Origin: Pseudomonas sp. JAI120
GTDB lineage: Bacteria; Pseudomonadota; Gammaproteobacteria; Pseudomonadales; Pseudomonadaceae
Length of the DNA stretch: 64,000 nucleotides
NCBI RefSeq assembly: GCF_014207255.1
Contig: NZ_JACHCZ010000002.1
Span: 186,001-250,000, forward strand
Direction of reading: 5' to 3'
Shown here: positions 9,672-17,672 of the stretch, in pieces
Layout: each line of letters begins with the position of its first letter
Position numbering within the stretch: position 1 is the first letter of the stretch
The notes under the pieces: model-generated
What the model saw: only the letters and a program-made list of their open reading frames with translations
The model's database searches: none
What the model was told of the DNA's origin: nothing
Made by a program: the position numbers and the translations under genes

Positions 9672-9891
9672 TTAGCGGGATCTCTCGTTAGGGATACGAT
9701 GTCGTATGAGAGCGTTTCGGCCGCATGGATAAAGACTTGAGGGACGTAGCCTGCGGGAAATGAGAAGTTATCAGGCCAGTAAAGCATGCTTGAAGACGGA
9801 AGGCGGTTGGTTGTGCTGGCTGGAAGAACCACGACGGCCCTGTCGGCAGCTCGGAACGAGTAGCTCTGCTCCAAATAAAAATCTCAGAAAC

Positions 9892-9930
9892 GAAAAAGCC
9901 CCGTAGCTTATTCAACTACGGGGCTTTTTC
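9892..9930. terminator. Orphaned chromosomal terminator of tRNA-Ser
   Basis: A ten-base-pair stem (AGCCCCGTAG / CTACGGGGCT, loop 9907-9915) is flanked by A5 and T5, so it can work on both strands. It sits immediately outside the left attachment core. Before phage insertion it lay directly downstream of the tRNA-Ser gene now at 53121, whose 3' side has received a phage-borne substitute. Confidence 0.8.
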
Positions 9931-9934
9931 TATG

Positions 9935-9963
9935 TAATGGCGGAGAGATAGGGATTCGAACCC
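9935..9963. repeat. attL core (29-bp direct repeat of the tRNA-Ser 3' end)
   Basis: These 29 bases are identical to 53118-53146 and correspond to the CCA end, the 3' acceptor strand and the T arm of tRNA-Ser. The match stops at the next base (C here, T on the right). Left of the core is chromosome, right of it is phage. Confidence 0.92.
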
Positions 9964-10141
9964 CTGCCCGCCTTCTGATAGGCCGCTGTATACCACTAAA
10001 ATGGGCATCTACGAAACGTTATAGGGGCGTATAGCGGCCTATCACGGCCCAGTTTATGCCCTAAAAATGCCCTAACCCTCTCGCTCAGACAAGCCTCATA
10101 TCCTCCCAAAGCCCATCCTCGTAATGAAAATCTAGCTGAGC
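9964..10141. promoter_or_regulatory. Phage attachment arm with repeated sites
   Basis: Non-coding phage end. It holds a perfect 12-bp inverted repeat, TGATAGGCCGCT at 9976-9987 and AGCGGCCTATCA at 10033-10044. At 10057-10075 lies TGCCCTAAAAATGCCCTAA, which recurs exactly at 53033-53051 next to the integrase end. Repeated sites on both arms are what arm-binding integrase and excisionase use; that reading is inference. Confidence 0.6.
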
Positions 10142-10449
10142 TTAGTAGTCAGCGCACCGAACATTCTGCACACCTGTGACGCCAACGCCATCATCGTTGC
10201 CCACCAGCCCGAAGGTAACGCAAGGGCCGAAATACAGTCGCGTGCCATTGTAATCACCTTGAATAGCCCAATCTGCGCACCATCTGTGATTTTCTATCCT
10301 TTCCCCTGACTCTCTGCCGCCGATGCATGATCCGTAGGATCTAGTGATTCTCTTGCGAGCCGCTGGTAAGCTTCCCCCAAAACCGCTAGCTTGAGGAATA
10401 TCTACGCTAGGTATCCCTAATGGAAGCCTCGAAAACGGAAAATGTGTCT
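10142..10449 (-). pseudogene. Possible gene remnant without start codon
   Basis: About 100 codons are open on the minus strand, bounded by TAG near 10449 and TAA at 10142-10144. The lower part reads like real protein (RWCADWAIQGDYNG, then LYFGPCVTFGLVGNDDG, ending NVRCADY), with several cysteines and aromatics. No ATG or GTG lies in the upstream part, so if it was a gene its 5' end has been lost. I do not recognise the family. It could be a chance open frame. Confidence 0.3.
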
Positions 10450-10469
10450 AGCTCAAGTAAGGAACGCTT

Positions 10470-12422
10470 GTGAACTCTCCATATGAAATGACAATTGATT
10501 TAAACGTTCTGGACCACTTAGGCATCAACCTTTATAGCAATGTCGCTGCGGTACTCACTGAAATCGTAGCAAATGCCTGGGATGCTGACGCTACAATAGT
10601 AACTATTGATTATGACTATGCCAAACAGCAGATCACCATTACTGATAATGGCATAGGAATGACCATCAAAGACATGAACGATAAGTTTTTGAAGGTCGGC
10701 TATAGACGAAGAGTACAAGAAACTACTACCACTGCACGCGGCCGGCACGTGATGGGCCGAAAGGGCCTGGGCAAGCTATCACTTTTCTCAATAGCCGAAA
10801 GTGTTAGGGTACAATCGATTAAAAACACGGAAAGGCATGGACTAAAAATGGCAGTTTCTCGAATTCGAGAAGCGATAAATGGCCAGCAGAGTCGATATGT
10901 TCCTGACGCAATTCCTGCTGATGAACTGGATGTAAGCGTAGGAACAAAAATCATACTCTCCGAACTCAAAAAAGGCCGCGTCCCATCTACTTTGGTGGCA
11001 TTACGCCGCAGACTGGCTCGACGTTTTTCTGTTGTAGGAAGTAAAGATTTCTCAGTCTTGATTGACGGATCACCCGTCACGGCAGCGGATCGAGATGATA
11101 TACGTGCCGTAGAGTATATTTGGCATATAGGCGACGAGAATACAGATCGCACGGCTTCTGCCCCTAATTTTAAAGCACAAGCCATACTACCAAATCGATT
11201 GGACGGCTGGGACCCAGCCTGGGTTGTAAGTGGCTGGATCGGTACCGCTGTAAAACCAAAAATGCTTGTAGATGCAGACAATAACAACCTGAACTCCATT
11301 GTGCTCATGGCGCACGGCCGTTTAATCCAGGAAAACATTTTAGACAATATAAACGACGGGCGTTTGTACACCAAGTATCTGACAGGCCAATTAGAAGCTG
11401 ACTTTCTAGATTTCGACTCAGACGACGATATTGCCACAAGTGACCGGCAGCGCATCCAAGAAAGCGATCCACGATCTGCCGCAATGTCCGCATACCTCAA
11501 AGTCTTGCTGTCAAAAATAGAACCTCAATGGGCGAAATGGCGAAGAGAATTTGGCGCTCTTGAAATAGCGGAAGAGCATCCGGTAATCAAGGAGTGGTTT
11601 GACTCTCTGGACGACAGCTATCGCGAGCAGGCCAAATCCCTACTATCGAAAGTTAATAGCCTACCGATAGATGATGCTGAAGACAGACGCATGGTTCTAC
11701 GAGACAGCATCATGGCATTTGAGCGCCTCAAACTGAGAGGGACCGTTCATGAATTAATTAATGCCGTTGAGATTGGTGCTGACAAATTAATCCCTCTAAT
11801 CGCTCAACGAGACACCCTTGAGGCATCTCTTTACAGGGACATTATAAAATCAAGAATAGAAGTGATACGTGTATTCAACAAAATTGTTGATGACGATGAA
11901 AAAGAGAAAGCTCTACAACAACACCTTTTTGATCACATGTGGCTCCTGGATCCAACATGGGAACGCGCAGACGGATCCGAACTTATCGAATCTCGGCTTA
12001 TGCAAGAAGGTGTGGTGGTTGACGATCTTACTGAAAAAGAAAGTTTAGGACGTGTCGACATCAAATACCGTACTGTTCTTGGTACCCACATTATTGTAGA
12101 GCTAAAACGGGCTCACCGAAGAATGGGGATTCTCGAATTACAACAGCAGGGAATGCTTTACGTTGACAAACTTCAAAAAATTCTAGCTGCACAAGGTTTG
12201 CACGGAGAAAAAATCGAAGTCGTTTTTGTAATAGGTCCACCATTAGTTGATGAGGGCTACAACCATAACCGAGTTGCAAATATGCTGGAAGCCATTTCTC
12301 CAGGCTCCCGAATAGTCCATTTCGATACGTTAATTAATGGCGCTCTAAAGGCATATCAGGCATACATTGACAGCAATAAAGAGCTAGACCGAATAGACAA
12401 AGTAGTCGCTCGACTCTCTTAA
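10470..12422 (+). CDS. GHKL ATPase fused to PD-(D/E)XK nuclease (BbrUII/HgiDII-like restriction enzyme)
   Basis: Protein of 650 aa. The N-terminal GHKL/Hsp90-type ATPase has N-box EIVANAWDADA (31-41), DNGIGM (59-64) and GRKGLGKLS (96-104). The C-terminal part ends in a nuclease-like block GRVDIKYRT...IIVELKRAHRR (about 527-550), where the Asp and the E-x-K fit a PD-(D/E)XK site. From memory, this architecture is that of BbrUII/HgiDII-family restriction endonucleases, which pair with a C5 methylase; the convergent neighbour is exactly that. The gene is much more AT-rich than phage or host neighbours, so it is a recent import at the prophage edge. GTG or ATG choices near the start do not change the domain picture. 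Confidence 0.75.
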   Translation: MNSPYEMTIDLNVLDHLGINLYSNVAAVLTEIVANAWDADATIVTIDYDYAKQQITITDNGIGMTIKDMNDKFLKVGYRRRVQETTTTARGRHVMGRKGLGKLSLFSIAESVRVQSIKNTERHGLKMAVSRIREAINGQQSRYVPDAIPADELDVSVGTKIILSELKKGRVPSTLVALRRRLARRFSVVGSKDFSVLIDGSPVTAADRDDIRAVEYIWHIGDENTDRTASAPNFKAQAILPNRLDGWDPAWVVSGWIGTAVKPKMLVDADNNNLNSIVLMAHGRLIQENILDNINDGRLYTKYLTGQLEADFLDFDSDDDIATSDRQRIQESDPRSAAMSAYLKVLLSKIEPQWAKWRREFGALEIAEEHPVIKEWFDSLDDSYREQAKSLLSKVNSLPIDDAEDRRMVLRDSIMAFERLKLRGTVHELINAVEIGADKLIPLIAQRDTLEASLYRDIIKSRIEVIRVFNKIVDDDEKEKALQQHLFDHMWLLDPTWERADGSELIESRLMQEGVVVDDLTEKESLGRVDIKYRTVLGTHIIVELKRAHRRMGILELQQQGMLYVDKLQKILAAQGLHGEKIEVVFVIGPPLVDEGYNHNRVANMLEAISPGSRIVHFDTLINGALKAYQAYIDSNKELDRIDKVVARLS

Positions 12423-12440
12423 AGTTTTTGAGCAAGAAAA

Positions 12441-12463
12441 ATGCACCTGGTCATCAGGTGCAT
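12441..12463. terminator. Bidirectional terminator between nuclease and methylase
   Basis: Perfect nine-base-pair stem (ATGCACCTG / CAGGTGCAT) with loop GTCAT, preceded by AAAA and followed by TTAAAT. It lies between two convergent genes and can serve both. Confidence 0.6.
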
Positions 12464-12503
12464 TAAATATTCACAGATTTACAAGTATATATCCGAGTGC
12501 CTT

Positions 12504-13538
12504 TTAACCAAACTCTTGAACATGGCGCATTAAACTTTCACCGATCACCTCTCCCAATCGCACGGGTACCGCATTCCCTATCATGCGGCCAACTGCTTTG
12601 AAAGTAATTTCCTCTGGCCTCATGAACTTATAATCTTTAGGAAAGGATTGCAGAATTGCAGCTTCACGCAATGAGATCGCACGAGCTTGCTGAGGGTGCC
12701 CGAACCGACCATTACCAAACCCATAGCACAAGGTGGTCATGGTAGGGCTTGGTTCACTCCCCTTCATTCGGCCATAAACGCTGCCGTAGGTTTTGCCGCT
12801 CTCCTTACGATGGCAGGCCGCTACCAGGTGCTGGGGCCAGTCTCGCCATGTCCCACCTTCTTTAGAACACAAAATTCGTTGCATATTGAGCGGAGTAAGT
12901 GTTGCTGAGCGATGCATAGGATCATTTGGATCACAATCCCCTGCAGCGATTCTAGGCAGATCGCCAATTACATCCATAACGCTGACTGGTCGTCCCGCAT
13001 GCGTAGGAGGAATCAACTGAATGGGACCTAGCTTTGACGCAAGCAACACATGGCGGCGGCGAAGTTGCGGAAGGCCATATTCCACACACAATACTTTATT
13101 CGCCCAAATTTTATAATTCTGCTTTTCAAGACTTTTCACAAAGTCGTTGTATACCTTGTGCTTGGTCACATCCGGAACGTTTTCCATAGTGACCAACTCT
13201 GGCTGCACCTCTTTAATCAAGCGAGCAAAGTGATACAGAAGTGGCCACTTGCGATCACTACTGGTGTCCTTCCCCTGGTTGTAGCTGGAAAAAGGCTGGC
13301 ATGGCGCGCATCCGGCCAGTAGCCGATAACGTCCTTCACCCTGCTCATACCAAGAATTCAGCTCATCACGGGTCACTTTCTTGACGTCCTTCGCCACGAA
13401 AGCTGCGCCACTGTTTTCGTGATAGGCATACTCACACTGGCGCTCAATGTCGTAGCCAGCATGCACGGTAATGCCCGCATTGCTCATGCCAGCGGTGAGG
13501 CCGCCGGCGCCACAGAATAGGTCTACTGCGTCAATCAT
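12504..13538 (-). CDS. DNA (cytosine-5)-methyltransferase
   Basis: Methylates cytosine at C5 within a recognition site, probably protecting against the adjacent nuclease. The 344 residues show the C5 motifs in order: I (DLFCGAGGLTAGM, 6-18), IV with catalytic Cys80 (PCQPFSSYNQG), VI (ENVPDV, 119-124), VIII (QLRRRHVLLAS, 158-168), IX (ISLREAAILQSFP) and X (GNAVPVRLGEVIGESL). The target-recognition region lies at about 180-285. It is convergent with the ATPase-nuclease gene and separated by a shared terminator. The recognition sequence cannot be read from the protein. Confidence 0.95.
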   Translation of the reverse strand: MIDAVDLFCGAGGLTAGMSNAGITVHAGYDIERQCEYAYHENSGAAFVAKDVKKVTRDELNSWYEQGEGRYRLLAGCAPCQPFSSYNQGKDTSSDRKWPLLYHFARLIKEVQPELVTMENVPDVTKHKVYNDFVKSLEKQNYKIWANKVLCVEYGLPQLRRRHVLLASKLGPIQLIPPTHAGRPVSVMDVIGDLPRIAAGDCDPNDPMHRSATLTPLNMQRILCSKEGGTWRDWPQHLVAACHRKESGKTYGSVYGRMKGSEPSPTMTTLCYGFGNGRFGHPQQARAISLREAAILQSFPKDYKFMRPEEITFKAVGRMIGNAVPVRLGEVIGESLMRHVQEFG

Positions 13539-13569
13539 GGTGAACGTAGTCTCTTAGTCGAGGCGCATT

Positions 13570-13917
13570 TTAGCCATTCACGGCTTTAAGTCTAGGAGGG
13601 ATTTTCTTCGGATTGAGCCAGCCGTCCTGAAGCCTGAACGTCACCTCATCCTTCAGGAAAACGTCCTCAGGAAAACTGCTGATGAACGCCCCTAAGAAGC
13701 TAGCTACGTCTTTTTCAAAATACTCAATGATCTCAACGTCCCAAGTAAATAATCCATGTGGCGTTGCTATCTCAAATGGAATTCTTATCTTCGCCCAATC
13801 ATTTCCAGAGCGCTCAAATTCATCTGCTTCTAACTCAACGATCCCTTCAGTTGAGATGAAATATTCCTTTTCACCAAAGACATAGCTGCCGTCTGTGCAA
13901 ATTTCTATCCAGTACAT
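13570..13917 (-). CDS. Hypothetical protein beside the restriction-modification pair
   Basis: Acidic protein of 115 aa (ATG 13917 with AAGG nine bases upstream; ATG 13926 has no spaced ribosome site). It is rich in aromatic and acidic residues (ICTDGSYVFGEKEY, EADEFERSGNDW, FSSFPEDVFLKDE-like segments) with a short basic tail (NPKKIPPRLKAV). I recognise no domain, signal peptide or membrane segment. It lies about 30 bases upstream of the methylase on the same strand, so the two may be cotranscribed and it may belong to the cassette, for example as a controller or an accessory factor. That is inference. Confidence 0.6.
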   Translation of the reverse strand: MYWIEICTDGSYVFGEKEYFISTEGIVELEADEFERSGNDWAKIRIPFEIATPHGLFTWDVEIIEYFEKDVASFLGAFISSFPEDVFLKDEVTFRLQDGWLNPKKIPPRLKAVNG

Positions 13918-14062
13918 ACTTCTCATCCTTGCTGTACCAATTTATAGGATGATCGATCACGCAAAGGCTCACGTCAATGACCAGAGACCCTGCTCACCCT
14001 CCGAATCGTCAGTGTCTATGACGAAGCTGGCCAATCTATGTATTTTTTTTGCCGGTTAGGAG

Positions 14063-15340
14063 CTACCTGCATGCTACGGACCACAACTGATCGACTCGGG
14101 TAGTGAAGCTCTGACTCATCATCTCACGCCGCATCCCCCAATCAGGGACAAGTGGCACGCTGGCCGAACGCAATGTCCCCCTCCCCCACCGACCATTAAT
14201 CTCATCCAGCACCGTCATCACTCGGTTGGACTCGGCAGGTTGCGAAGTAGCGAACAGATCATCGGTGTACTCGCCGGGCTGACACAGGTTGAGCAGCATC
14301 ACTTCAGCCTTACTGTATTTGAAGCCTGGGCGGTAAATACGGTCGACAGCATCAACAGCCGCCTTTGTCAGCAGTCGCACGTCATCGGTGGGATACGGCA
14401 TATCTACCACAATCCCGTTGGCATACTTCGCTTCCTCTGGATTGAACATGCCCGTGCGGATGCATACACGCACCTTCTTACACAACGAACCCTGGGCCCG
14501 GAGCTTTTCTGAGGCCCGCATCATGTAGGTGGCCAGCGCTTCCTTAATTGGAGGTAGATCAGTCAAGCGCTTGCCAAACATCCGGCTACAGCAGATCTCC
14601 TGCTTTGGCGGATCGGGCTCGTCCAGCTCAAGACAAGATGTTCCGGCGAGCTCACGGGCGGTCTTCTCGATCACGATGCTGAACTTCTTACGGAGCGTCC
14701 AAGGATCCGCCCTGGCCAGGTCCATGGCGGACTTGATGCCCAGCGCGTCAAGGTGGAGTTTCATCTTGCGGCCGACACCCCAAACTTCCGCCACGTCCGT
14801 ATTGCGCAGCACCCAGTCACGCTTAACCGGATCGGTGATGTTGACCACCCCACCGGTTTCGGACTGCAGGCGCTTCGCTGTGTGGTTTGCCAACTTCGCC
14901 AGGGTCTTTGTTTGCGCGATACCAACACCGACAGGTATACCGGTGCAACGAAGCACTTGGGCGCGAATCTGCCGGCCTAAGGCATCAAGCCCATCGATAC
15001 CAGTCAGATCGGCGAACGCCTCGTCGATGCTGTACACCTCGACTGCCGGCACCATAGCCTCGATCAGGCTCATCACGCGCTCGCTCATGTCACCGTACAG
15101 CGCATAGTTGGAGGAGAACGGCACAATGCCGTGTTGCTTGAGCTTGTGCTTGATCTGGAAATACGGCTCACCCATCTTGATGAAGGGTTTGGCGTCGTAA
15201 CTCCGGGCGATGACACAGCCGTCGTTATTGCTCAGCACCACGATGGGAACCTTCGCCAGGTCGGGCCGGAATACCCGTTCGCAGCTGGCATAGAAGCTGT
15301 TGCAGTCGATCAGTGCAAAGGTCGGCTGTTGCTTAGACAT
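14063..15340 (-). CDS. umuC: DNA polymerase V catalytic subunit UmuC
   Basis: Y-family translesion polymerase of 425 aa. It starts with [20 protein letters not shown], which contains the metal-binding Asp and the steric-gate region, then [17 protein letters not shown] and [10 protein letters not shown] with the SIDE catalytic motif. Helix-hairpin-helix and little-finger regions follow ([18 protein letters not shown]). The length matches the family. The start overlaps the umuD stop. Together with UmuD' it copies damaged DNA during SOS. It is carried by the prophage in addition to any host copy. Confidence 0.96.
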   Translation of the reverse strand: MSKQQPTFALIDCNSFYASCERVFRPDLAKVPIVVLSNNDGCVIARSYDAKPFIKMGEPYFQIKHKLKQHGIVPFSSNYALYGDMSERVMSLIEAMVPAVEVYSIDEAFADLTGIDGLDALGRQIRAQVLRCTGIPVGVGIAQTKTLAKLANHTAKRLQSETGGVVNITDPVKRDWVLRNTDVAEVWGVGRKMKLHLDALGIKSAMDLARADPWTLRKKFSIVIEKTARELAGTSCLELDEPDPPKQEICCSRMFGKRLTDLPPIKEALATYMMRASEKLRAQGSLCKKVRVCIRTGMFNPEEAKYANGIVVDMPYPTDDVRLLTKAAVDAVDRIYRPGFKYSKAEVMLLNLCQPGEYTDDLFATSQPAESNRVMTVLDEINGRWGRGTLRSASVPLVPDWGMRREMMSQSFTTRVDQLWSVACR

Positions 15341-15758
15341 GGCTGCGCACTGTGCTGGTGATCACGCCCCAGATCGACAATTCGTCGCCTTCAAGAACGT
15401 AGCGAGCCGGGAACTTGGGGTTTTCGGATAGCAGGACGACCTCCTGACCGCGCTTACACAAGCGCTTGCAAACAGGCTCATTGTTCAGCAGGGCCACCAC
15501 CACATGCCCATGCATAGGCTCAATGGCACGATCCACCACGGCCAAGTCACCATCGAAGATCCCGACACCCTGCATGCTCTCACCGGTGATTGCCACCAGG
15601 TACACATGGGGCGCACGGATATTCAGGACCTCATCCAATGAGATGTGCTGCTCAATGTGATCCGCTGCAGGCGACGGAAAGCCGGCCGGGACCTGGAACG
15701 AACACAATGGCAACTTCGCGCCTACCTCAGCGATGAGACCTAGAATGGTGAAGCTCAT
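15333..15758 (-). CDS. umuD: UmuD, S24 autoprotease subunit of Pol V
   Basis: LexA/UmuD-family self-cleaving protein of 141 aa. The conserved [12 protein letters not shown] block follows an Ala25-Gly26 pair at the position of the cleaved Cys24-Gly25 of E. coli UmuD. The serine-lysine dyad is Ser61 (GESM) and Lys98 (VCKRL). RecA-stimulated cleavage gives UmuD', the active partner of UmuC. It overlaps umuC and has a LexA box in its promoter. Confidence 0.95.
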   Translation of the reverse strand: MSFTILGLIAEVGAKLPLCSFQVPAGFPSPAADHIEQHISLDEVLNIRAPHVYLVAITGESMQGVGIFDGDLAVVDRAIEPMHGHVVVALLNNEPVCKRLCKRGQEVVLLSENPKFPARYVLEGDELSIWGVITSTVRSHV

Positions 15759-15778
15759 GATGCGGCCTTTTACAGTTA

Positions 15779-15821
15779 CTGTATGAATGTACAGTTAACT
15801 TTGTAAAACACTTGCGGTCAA
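15779..15821 (-). promoter_or_regulatory. umuDC promoter with LexA (SOS) box
   Basis: CTGTATGAATGTACAG at 15779-15794 fits the CTG-N10-CAG SOS box. Reading toward umuD, TTGACC (15816-15821) and TTAACT (15793-15798) are 17 bases apart and can be the -35 and -10, so the box abuts the -10. LexA binding here would block the promoter. Confidence 0.85.
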
Positions 15822-15859
15822 TTTTTCTGTAGGGGATTTCGACAAGCGGAGAGGTGCGC

Positions 15860-15904
15860 ATGTGTGGACGCGCCACCGCTCAACACGGCGGCACGTGCTC
15901 CTAT
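15860..15904 (+). pseudogene. Possible 5' remnant of an SRAP (YedK/HMCES-like) gene
   Basis: A good ribosome site (GGAGAGG) precedes ATG 15860, which encodes MCGRATAQHGG. MCGR is the invariant N-terminus of SOS-response-associated (SRAP) proteins, with catalytic Cys2, and such genes often lie divergent to umuDC. Similarity ends after a few codons and the frame then runs antisense to the dam gene, so only the 5' tip would remain. Short evidence, hence low confidence. Confidence 0.35.
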
Positions 15905-16699
15905 TCAGAACAGGCTGCCCAATGCTGCTGGCTCCCAATTCATGATGACCAACTCTCCGCTGACTTCCGTTTTTCCCTGCCGCTGATTAGCCGTGCTGTA
16001 TCGAATATCAATCATCTCGAAGTGAAACCCATCAAAGACGTGCCGGATCTCAGGATGATCGTTGATGCTGACCATCACCTTGCCCTTACAACGGCCCATA
16101 AAATCGGCCATCCGCTCGTAGTTCTCAAAGGGAAAGTCCACGCCATAGCCAGCCGTCTGCCAGTAAGGCGGATCCATGTAGTGGAAAGTGTGGTCACGGT
16201 CGTAGCGCTCTGCGCACTCTAGCCAACCCAGGTTTTCGACATAGGTGCCGGAAAGGCGCTGCCAAGCTGCAGACAGATTTTCCTCGATCCGCAGCAGGTT
16301 GATGGCCGGTCCAGTGGTGGCGGTGCCAAACGTCTGCCCGGTCACCTTGCCGGCAAAGGCATGGTGCTGCAGGTAGAAGAATCGCGCGGCGCGTTGGATG
16401 TCGGTGAGGGTTTCAGGGCGGGTCATCTTCTGCCACTCGAACACCTGCCGGGAGCTGAGCGCCCACTTGAACTGGCGGACAAATTCTTCCAGGTGGTTCT
16501 GCACAACGCGGTACAGCGTCACCAGGTCGCCGTTGATGTCGTTGAGAACTTCAACCGGCGCGGCCTGGGGACGCATGAAGTAGAGCGCAGCTCCGCCGGC
16601 AAAGACTTCGACGTAGCATTCGTGAGGTGGGAAGAGCGGGATAAGGCGGTCGGCCAGGCGGCGTTTGCCGCCCATCCAAGGGATGATGGGTGTGGACAT
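15905..16699 (-). CDS. DNA adenine-N6 methyltransferase (Dam/D12 class)
   Basis: Methylates adenine N6. The 264 residues begin with PIIPWMGGKRRLADRLIPLFP and EVFAGGAALYF (SAM-binding FxGxG region) and carry the catalytic DPPY motif in HYMDPPYWQTAGYG. The second half has the target-recognition region and ENYERMADFMGRC. The class usually modifies GATC or a similar site. It lies alone between the lysis genes and umuDC with a LexA box close upstream. It may protect phage DNA from host restriction or alter host gene control after SOS. Confidence 0.92.
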   Translation of the reverse strand: MSTPIIPWMGGKRRLADRLIPLFPPHECYVEVFAGGAALYFMRPQAAPVEVLNDINGDLVTLYRVVQNHLEEFVRQFKWALSSRQVFEWQKMTRPETLTDIQRAARFFYLQHHAFAGKVTGQTFGTATTGPAINLLRIEENLSAAWQRLSGTYVENLGWLECAERYDRDHTFHYMDPPYWQTAGYGVDFPFENYERMADFMGRCKGKVMVSINDHPEIRHVFDGFHFEMIDIRYSTANQRQGKTEVSGELVIMNWEPAALGSLF

Positions 16700-16717
16700 A
16701 AAAAAGCAAGACCTTTG

Positions 16718-16733
16718 CTGTATGAATAAACAG
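16718..16733 (-). promoter_or_regulatory. LexA (SOS) box upstream of the dam-like gene
   Basis: CTGTATGAATAAACAG fits CTG-N10-CAG and shares its first ten bases with the umuD box. It ends 19 bases before the ATG of the methylase, where LexA would block transcription or early elongation. Confidence 0.7.
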
Positions 16734-16848
16734 TGCTAGGCTCGCTCCGCTTTGTGCACGAAGCAGGAGCCTTGGCTGGACTTGCAGGGACGTTCTGCGG
16801 GGAAGGTGGCCGGGCTGGATGTTGACGCATCCTGCCCGGCCGCTCCTT

Positions 16849-17364
16849 TTACTTCGGTGTAGAGACTTCTTTTGCGTAGGCCTGACAGGCCCGCAGCGCG
16901 ATCAATCCTTGGTCGCCGGCATCGGTGATTCCGATAATTCGTTGAGCATGCGCTGGGTCAAGTTGGGCTCTTGTGGGGCCATGAACCACGCGGCCGGCGC
17001 CGGGGGTGGCAGGCACGTCGCAGGCACTGGCTGAGTCCGTGGCGTCAAGAAGGACTGACAGCCGCACATCAGCAGTAGCAAGGCGGTCACGCAATAAAGC
17101 CTGATTACGTTTGGCATCGGACAGTTCTCGTATGTGCTGTTGATCGGAGATGGCGAGTTGTTGCTCTGTGGCCAGGCGCTTGTCCTGTTCGGTCTGCTGC
17201 TGGCGGAGCGCGGCCTGGGTCAGATTGTTTAGATCGTCAGCCTGAAGCGCGGCCTGGCTCGCGAGCTTTCCCGTGTAACGCCAGGCTTGCACCTGCCAGG
17301 CCGCACCGAACGCAATGGCCATAGCGATCAACAAGACCGCCAATTTCTGTGGCGTGGTCAGCAT
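16849..17364 (-). CDS. Rz: Spanin inner-membrane subunit Rz
   Basis: i-spanin of 171 aa. It has one N-terminal signal anchor (about 8-27, LAVLLIAMAIAFGAAWQVQ) followed by a periplasmic coiled-coil region rich in Gln, Leu and Ala (about 35-115). With Rz1 it fuses inner and outer membranes in the last step of lysis. Rz1 is encoded inside it in another frame. It is followed by the dam-like gene and preceded by a DUF6527-like gene overlapping by seven bases. Confidence 0.88.
   Translation of the reverse strand: MLTTPQKLAVLLIAMAIAFGAAWQVQAWRYTGKLASQAALQADDLNNLTQAALRQQQTEQDKRLATEQQLAISDQQHIRELSDAKRNQALLRDRLATADVRLSVLLDATDSASACDVPATPGAGRVVHGPTRAQLDPAHAQRIIGITDAGDQGLIALRACQAYAKEVSTPK
16902..17117 (-). 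CDS. Rz1: Spanin outer-membrane lipoprotein Rz1 (nested in Rz)
   Basis: Small lipoprotein of 71 aa encoded entirely inside Rz in another frame, the classical embedded Rz/Rz1 arrangement. A hydrophobic signal ends in the lipobox LMCGC with lipidated Cys20. The mature part is proline-rich (PVPATCLPPPAPA), as expected for an o-spanin. It would bridge to the C-terminus of Rz across the periplasm. Confidence 0.85.
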   Translation of the reverse strand: MPNVIRLYCVTALLLLMCGCQSFLTPRTQPVPATCLPPPAPAAWFMAPQEPNLTQRMLNELSESPMPATKD

Positions 17365-17672
17365 TGCTCATCCTCCCAATCCGGTAGATCGACGGTATGC
17401 CCTGCCAGATGGTGTGTGCAGTCCTGGAGAAACTGGATACGCCCACCGGTCACGAACGAATGGCAAACCCTCGGGCCGTCCGACCAGGTGTATCGGACCA
17501 GAACGCTCGGCGTGAACGTCGGCGCGTCTAAGTTCCCATTCCACCCCCACCGAGGACCAACCCCTGCGCCGTGCGAAATGCCATGAGCCATGCCGCACCC
17601 TGGACACTCAAAATACAGACGATCCTCCTCGGCTTGGGCCAGACAGCGTGACACTTTCCGTAATGCCGTCAT
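17358..17672 (-). CDS. DUF6527-like phage protein
   Basis: Protein of 104 aa with FECPGCGMAHGIS near the N-terminus, then GPRWGWNG, PTFTPSVLVR and CHSFVTGGRIQFLQDCTHHLAGHTVDLPDW. Cysteines and histidines look like a small metal-binding fold. The family, as I recall DUF6527 (once misnamed ammonia monooxygenase), is common beside phage lysis genes, as here between endolysin and Rz. It overlaps both. Its function is unknown. Confidence 0.7.
   Translation of the reverse strand: MTALRKVSRCLAQAEEDRLYFECPGCGMAHGISHGAGVGPRWGWNGNLDAPTFTPSVLVRYTWSDGPRVCHSFVTGGRIQFLQDCTHHLAGHTVDLPDWEDEQC

Noticed and set aside
9938..10013. A second tRNA at the left end
   Set aside because: The minus strand has a T arm and acceptor 3' end, but the 5' side does not pair with it and the T stem has an extra base. 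It is only the att core followed by phage sequence.
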